Assembly (NCBI RefSeq): GCF_028657945.1
Contig: NZ_CP059693.1
Location: forward strand, 2,728,001-2,792,000
Length of the DNA: 64,000 nucleotides
Direction of reading: 5' to 3'
Source: Thalassomonas haliotis
Lineage (GTDB): Bacteria; Pseudomonadota; Gammaproteobacteria; Enterobacterales; Alteromonadaceae
Shown: piece after piece, positions 61,166 to 64,000 of the stretch
Position numbering within the stretch: position 1 is the stretch's first letter
How the letters are laid out: each line of letters begins with the position of its first letter
Notes under the pieces: generated by a model
What the model saw: the letters and a program-made list of their open reading frames with translations, nothing else
Databases searched by the model: none
What the model was told of the DNA's origin: nothing
Position numbers and translations under genes: made by a program

Positions 61166-62536
61166 TTAGTTTTTACCCAGCAAGGTAAAGATTTTCTTGG
61201 CGATATCGGTATTATCCTGTAAGCCGTTAAACAGCTCGCTTTGTTGGCCAAAAGCATACACAGGTACATCGATGCCGGTATGGCCGTCTGAGGTCCAGCC
61301 GGTATTGGTGCGTTTGTCGAGCAAGTGTTTTACACTGGTTGCCAATACCCAGACAACCTCTTTAGGCTTGCTGAGATCTTCTGCCTTACCGGCCGCCTTG
61401 GCTGCCTCATAGCTTTTAACTTCGGCCTCGGCATTGGCTTTGTCCCGTTGCAGCTGTGCCAGTTCAACATCGGTTAAGGCAAAATTAAACAGTTTTTTGG
61501 CGAAAGCTTTGTTGATGTCTTTTTCGCTGAGTTTTTCCGCTATGGTTTCCGGCGACATGATCATAGTGTGCAGTACGTCCGGGCGCCAGGCGTATTCACC
61601 ATTAGCGCCGATAGTGAAACCGCCGGTGCTGTGATCCGCCGTTAATACCACCAGGGTATTGGGATTTTTTGCAACATAGCTTTCCAAAAACTCCAGGGTT
61701 TTGGCCAGGTCGTCCATTTCCGCCATAGCGGCGGCAATGTCATTGCTGTGTCCGCCCCAGTCTACCTGGCTGGCTTCAATCAGCATAAAGTAGCCGTTTT
61801 TATTTTCTAACTGGCCGGTTGCGGCCTTGGCCATAGCCGATAACCTGTGTTTATTGCTGTCATCAAGGGCCCAGGGCAGGCCGCCGTTGGCGAACAGGCC
61901 GAGTACCGGCTGGTTTTTTGGTAAATCGCTTAACTGGTCGTAGCTGTCGAGGTAATGAAAACCTGCCTGCTTAAATTCGTTGACCAGGTGGCGGTCATCG
62001 CGGATAAAGTGCTTCCAGCCGCCGCCGAGCATAAGGTCGGCTTTGAACTGGCCGTTAACTTTGTTGTCGACATAACTGTCGGCTATTTCATCATAGTTGC
62101 GGCGGCTTTCATTATGGCTCAGGTAAGAGGCCGGGGTGGCGTGGTTGATGCGCGAGGTGACAACAACACCGGTTTTTTTACCTTGTTTTTTCGCCCATAC
62201 CAGTACGCTTTCCAGCGGTTTTTTGTCAACGTCGACGCCGATGGCGCCGTTATAGGTTTTTGTGCCCGTGGCCAGGGCGGTGGCGCCGGCGGCCGAGTCG
62301 GTAACATAACCGGAAACCCGTGCCGGATAGGTGCTGCTCATGCCGACTAAGTGGCGGTCGAATACGGTTTGTTCAACGGCCCGGGTGTCGGGATCATCAT
62401 GAAAATAACGATAGGCGCTGGTGTATGCCGGCCCCATGCCGTCGGCGACTATCATGATGACATTTTCCGGGGCGGTTGTTTTGGCATAAGAGACTGAACT
62501 TATACAGAGAAAAAGTGTAGATAATACGCGTTTCAT
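61166..62536 (-). CDS. Periplasmic alkaline phosphatase
   Basis: A 456-residue exported enzyme. The signal peptide ends near SYA (residue 18). The nucleophile is Ser81 in VTDSAAGATALATG. Metal-binding residues are in VIMIVADGMGP (Asp32), ADHSTGGF and DGHTGIDVPVYAFG, and the NHATPASYLSHN segment is present. It hydrolyses phosphomonoesters for phosphate supply. It lacks the disulfide pattern of E. coli PhoA and is closer to the marine PhoA-like group. A C-terminal helical insertion (Glu/Ala/Lys-rich, about residues 355-395) is present. No Pho box was identified. Confidence 0.92.
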   Translation of the reverse strand: MKRVLSTLFLCISSVSYAKTTAPENVIMIVADGMGPAYTSAYRYFHDDPDTRAVEQTVFDRHLVGMSSTYPARVSGYVTDSAAGATALATGTKTYNGAIGVDVDKKPLESVLVWAKKQGKKTGVVVTSRINHATPASYLSHNESRRNYDEIADSYVDNKVNGQFKADLMLGGGWKHFIRDDRHLVNEFKQAGFHYLDSYDQLSDLPKNQPVLGLFANGGLPWALDDSNKHRLSAMAKAATGQLENKNGYFMLIEASQVDWGGHSNDIAAAMAEMDDLAKTLEFLESYVAKNPNTLVVLTADHSTGGFTIGANGEYAWRPDVLHTMIMSPETIAEKLSEKDINKAFAKKLFNFALTDVELAQLQRDKANAEAEVKSYEAAKAAGKAEDLSKPKEVVWVLATSVKHLLDKRTNTGWTSDGHTGIDVPVYAFGQQSELFNGLQDNTDIAKKIFTLLGKN

Positions 62537-62611
62537 ATACTTTCCTGAGGTTATTAAGCGAATATAAGCCGTTATGGCTGTTTGTTATTGTACTGTGCTT
62601 GTTTCATTGTT

Positions 62612-62645
62612 ACTTGTAATAAGCACTTGTAATAAGCACTTATAG
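62612..62645. repeat. Short tandem repeats upstream of alkaline phosphatase
   Basis: ACTTGTAATAAGC occurs twice in tandem (62612-62624 and 62625-62637) and a partial third copy follows. It lies between the convergent-facing EEP gene's stop and the phosphatase start, about 75-110 bases upstream of the phosphatase ATG, so it could hold regulator sites. Confidence 0.6.
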
Positions 62646-62691
62646 ATTAGCTACTTGTATATTAACGGGCCCTAAGCGGACCCGGTGTTGT

Positions 62692-63966
62692 TTATTTGTT
62701 GGCAGCCGCTGGCAATTCCAGATCAACCCAAACCAGGCGGTGATCCGACGATGCCTGGCGGTCTTTGATCAAACGGTAGGTTTCATCATCTGCCTTGGGC
62801 CAGAATACGCCGGAGTCTTTAATTTTCCAGCCGAAAGAAGAAGGCAGCACATAATCGGCGCGCATTCCCCAGTAGGCGGTATGATGTTTGCCGTGGGGAT
62901 TGCCTTGGGTATATTCTGCTGCGCCGGCGCTTTCGGGGTGGGGATCTTGCACTTGTTCGCTGCTGAGCAGGGCTTGGATGCCGGAATTGATGGCGTCGCC
63001 TTCGACACTGGAGGCATTTTGATCTCCCATGATCACAAACGGCTCGTGGCTTTGGTATCCGCCTTTAACGGCGTTATCGTCATAGATATAGCCGCCTTTA
63101 CCCGGGGTGATGTAGTCAAGCCAGAAACGGATTTCGTCATGGTTGCGTTTGCCGTTGCGATCTTCCGGGCCGTCAAAGACCGGCGGGGTCGGGTGGCTTG
63201 CCAATACATGTATGGTTTGGCCGTTGACGCTCACCGGTACGTCCCAATGGGATTTGGAAGATAAGCGCATTTGCTGCCAGGCATCAGTATTGTACCAGGG
63301 CTTGCCGGTTTCTGGGTCTACCGGTTGCAGCGCTCCCGGCATATCCTGCCACTTAAAGTGCTGAAAGGTTCTGATCTGCTCATGCGAGATCGGATGTTTG
63401 GATAATAACGCCATGGCAAAATGGCCGGGGAAAAAGCCAAAGCCGTAGGTATCGGCCGGGGATTCGCCGCTTTGACCATTGTTATTTAAATCAAAAGGGG
63501 CGGCTACGCCGGTATTTACCGGTCCCTGGAAAAAGTAAGGGAAGTTTTGCGGTGCTTGCCCCTGCTGGCTTTTGCCCAGGTAGTTTTGTAAAAATGTTTT
63601 CAGGGCCTGGTGCGAGTCATCGCGGCGGTCGAATTCATTGAGCAGGATAATATCCGGGTTGATACGCTGGATAATTTCGGCAATATTGCGGATTTGCTGA
63701 TGATTAGCGGCCAGGGAATGCGCCAGTTCATCACCTTTTACCTGTGGTGCCTGTCCCTTTACGTGAGGCAGATAATTTAATGCTTCCATGCTGACATTAA
63801 AGGTGGCGATACGCACCTTGGTTTTTTGTTTGCTTATGGCGGTTTCTTGGCTCACGGCTGATTGTTTGCTCACGGCTGTTTTTTCGCTCACGGCTGTTGG
63901 CTTATTGATGCTAGTTCCCTCACAGGCAGTTAACAGCATTAAGGGTAACATTAAATAGCGTTTCAT
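62692..63966 (-). CDS. Endonuclease/exonuclease/phosphatase-fold lipoprotein
   Basis: A 424-residue lipoprotein with lipobox LLTAC (Cys15). A short linker is made of four hexapeptide repeats of the form (T/S)A(V/I)S(E/K/Q)(K/Q/E), about residues 23-46. The EEP domain follows, with IATFNVSMEAL, ILLNEFDRRD (metal Glu), the catalytic His region near ASHPTPP, VIMGDQNASS (Asp/Asn) and SSDHRLVWVDLEL (catalytic Asp-His). The fold cleaves phosphodiesters or phosphomonoesters, so it may release phosphate from nucleic acids or lipids. It is upstream of and co-directional with the alkaline phosphatase, separated by 155 bases. Joint phosphate scavenging is inferred. Confidence 0.87.
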   Translation of the reverse strand: MKRYLMLPLMLLTACEGTSINKPTAVSEKTAVSKQSAVSQETAISKQKTKVRIATFNVSMEALNYLPHVKGQAPQVKGDELAHSLAANHQQIRNIAEIIQRINPDIILLNEFDRRDDSHQALKTFLQNYLGKSQQGQAPQNFPYFFQGPVNTGVAAPFDLNNNGQSGESPADTYGFGFFPGHFAMALLSKHPISHEQIRTFQHFKWQDMPGALQPVDPETGKPWYNTDAWQQMRLSSKSHWDVPVSVNGQTIHVLASHPTPPVFDGPEDRNGKRNHDEIRFWLDYITPGKGGYIYDDNAVKGGYQSHEPFVIMGDQNASSVEGDAINSGIQALLSSEQVQDPHPESAGAAEYTQGNPHGKHHTAYWGMRADYVLPSSFGWKIKDSGVFWPKADDETYRLIKDRQASSDHRLVWVDLELPAAANK

Positions 63967-64000
63967 TTTACTTCCTAAAATTAATCGATTAATCCGCAGC

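Noticed and set aside
1-64000. CRISPR array, rRNA, tRNA or intact insertion sequence
   Set aside because: No repeated spacer pattern, no conserved RNA sequences and no transposase with ends were seen on reading both strands; short tandem repeats are isolated.

Overview
The window looks like chromosome of a marine gammaproteobacterium of the Alteromonadales type, and Colwelliaceae such as Thalassomonas would fit. This is inferred from gene content: a Mfd-CsiV pair, a DUF1244 protein, SOS-linked DNA polymerase II beside DinG, the 'proteobacterial dedicated sortase' regulators PdsR/PdsS with PdsO, MshQ-like DUF6701 proteins, a PEP-CTERM signal, and moderate GC. No rRNA, tRNA, CRISPR array or intact insertion sequence was found.

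Layout. 0-2.8 kb: the 3' end of an outer-membrane barrel gene, a membrane-anchored triheme cytochrome c and a small HAMP-like membrane protein, all co-directional. 2.8-11.3 kb: an AIM24-family protein, an AraC regulator divergent from an AldB/ExaC-type aldehyde dehydrogenase, a serine beta-lactamase-like hydrolase, a stand-alone receiver protein, an XRE-cupin regulator with a GNAT enzyme, and a kappa-GST/HCCA isomerase. 11.5-15.5 kb: a sulfotransferase, an unknown helical protein and a 693-residue protein that resembles payloads of extracellular contractile injection systems (eCIS). 15.5-21.2 kb: DUF1244, CsiV and Mfd. 21.5-25.1 kb: an SRPBCC protein, a cytochrome c lipoprotein, a GntR regulator plus membrane protein with a clear palindromic operator, and a DUF1203 protein. 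25.2-28 kb: an IorA/IorB-type molybdenum hydroxylase.

28.1-33.1 kb: PdsS and PdsR, divergent from PdsO, with no sortase or LPXTG-type target gene here, then a class D beta-lactamase. 33.2-40.2 kb: two tandem MshQ-like surface proteins. 41-44.3 kb: a composite reading frame joining a PEP-CTERM protein to a subtilase-vWA protein. 44.3-49.1 kb: DinG divergent from PolB, which has a LexA-like box upstream.

49.1-58.5 kb is accessory and partly decaying: GNAT enzymes, remnants of an alpha/beta hydrolase and of a SnoaL-like protein, a duplicated retropepsin-like protease with a PDZ domain, a SymE-type toxin, a 57-residue peptide with a double-glycine-type leader, a Tat-exported M19 dipeptidase homologue with altered metal ligands, a DUF6265 protein and a frame-disrupted cysteine peptide. 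58.5-64 kb: MetC, an alpha-oxoamine synthase, an alkaline phosphatase and a lipoprotein of the endonuclease/exonuclease/phosphatase fold.

The points most worth a second look are the orphan eCIS-like protein, the PEP-CTERM/subtilase fusion, the sortase regulators without a sortase, and the double-glycine peptide. Family assignments come from motif recognition by eye; no database search was run.
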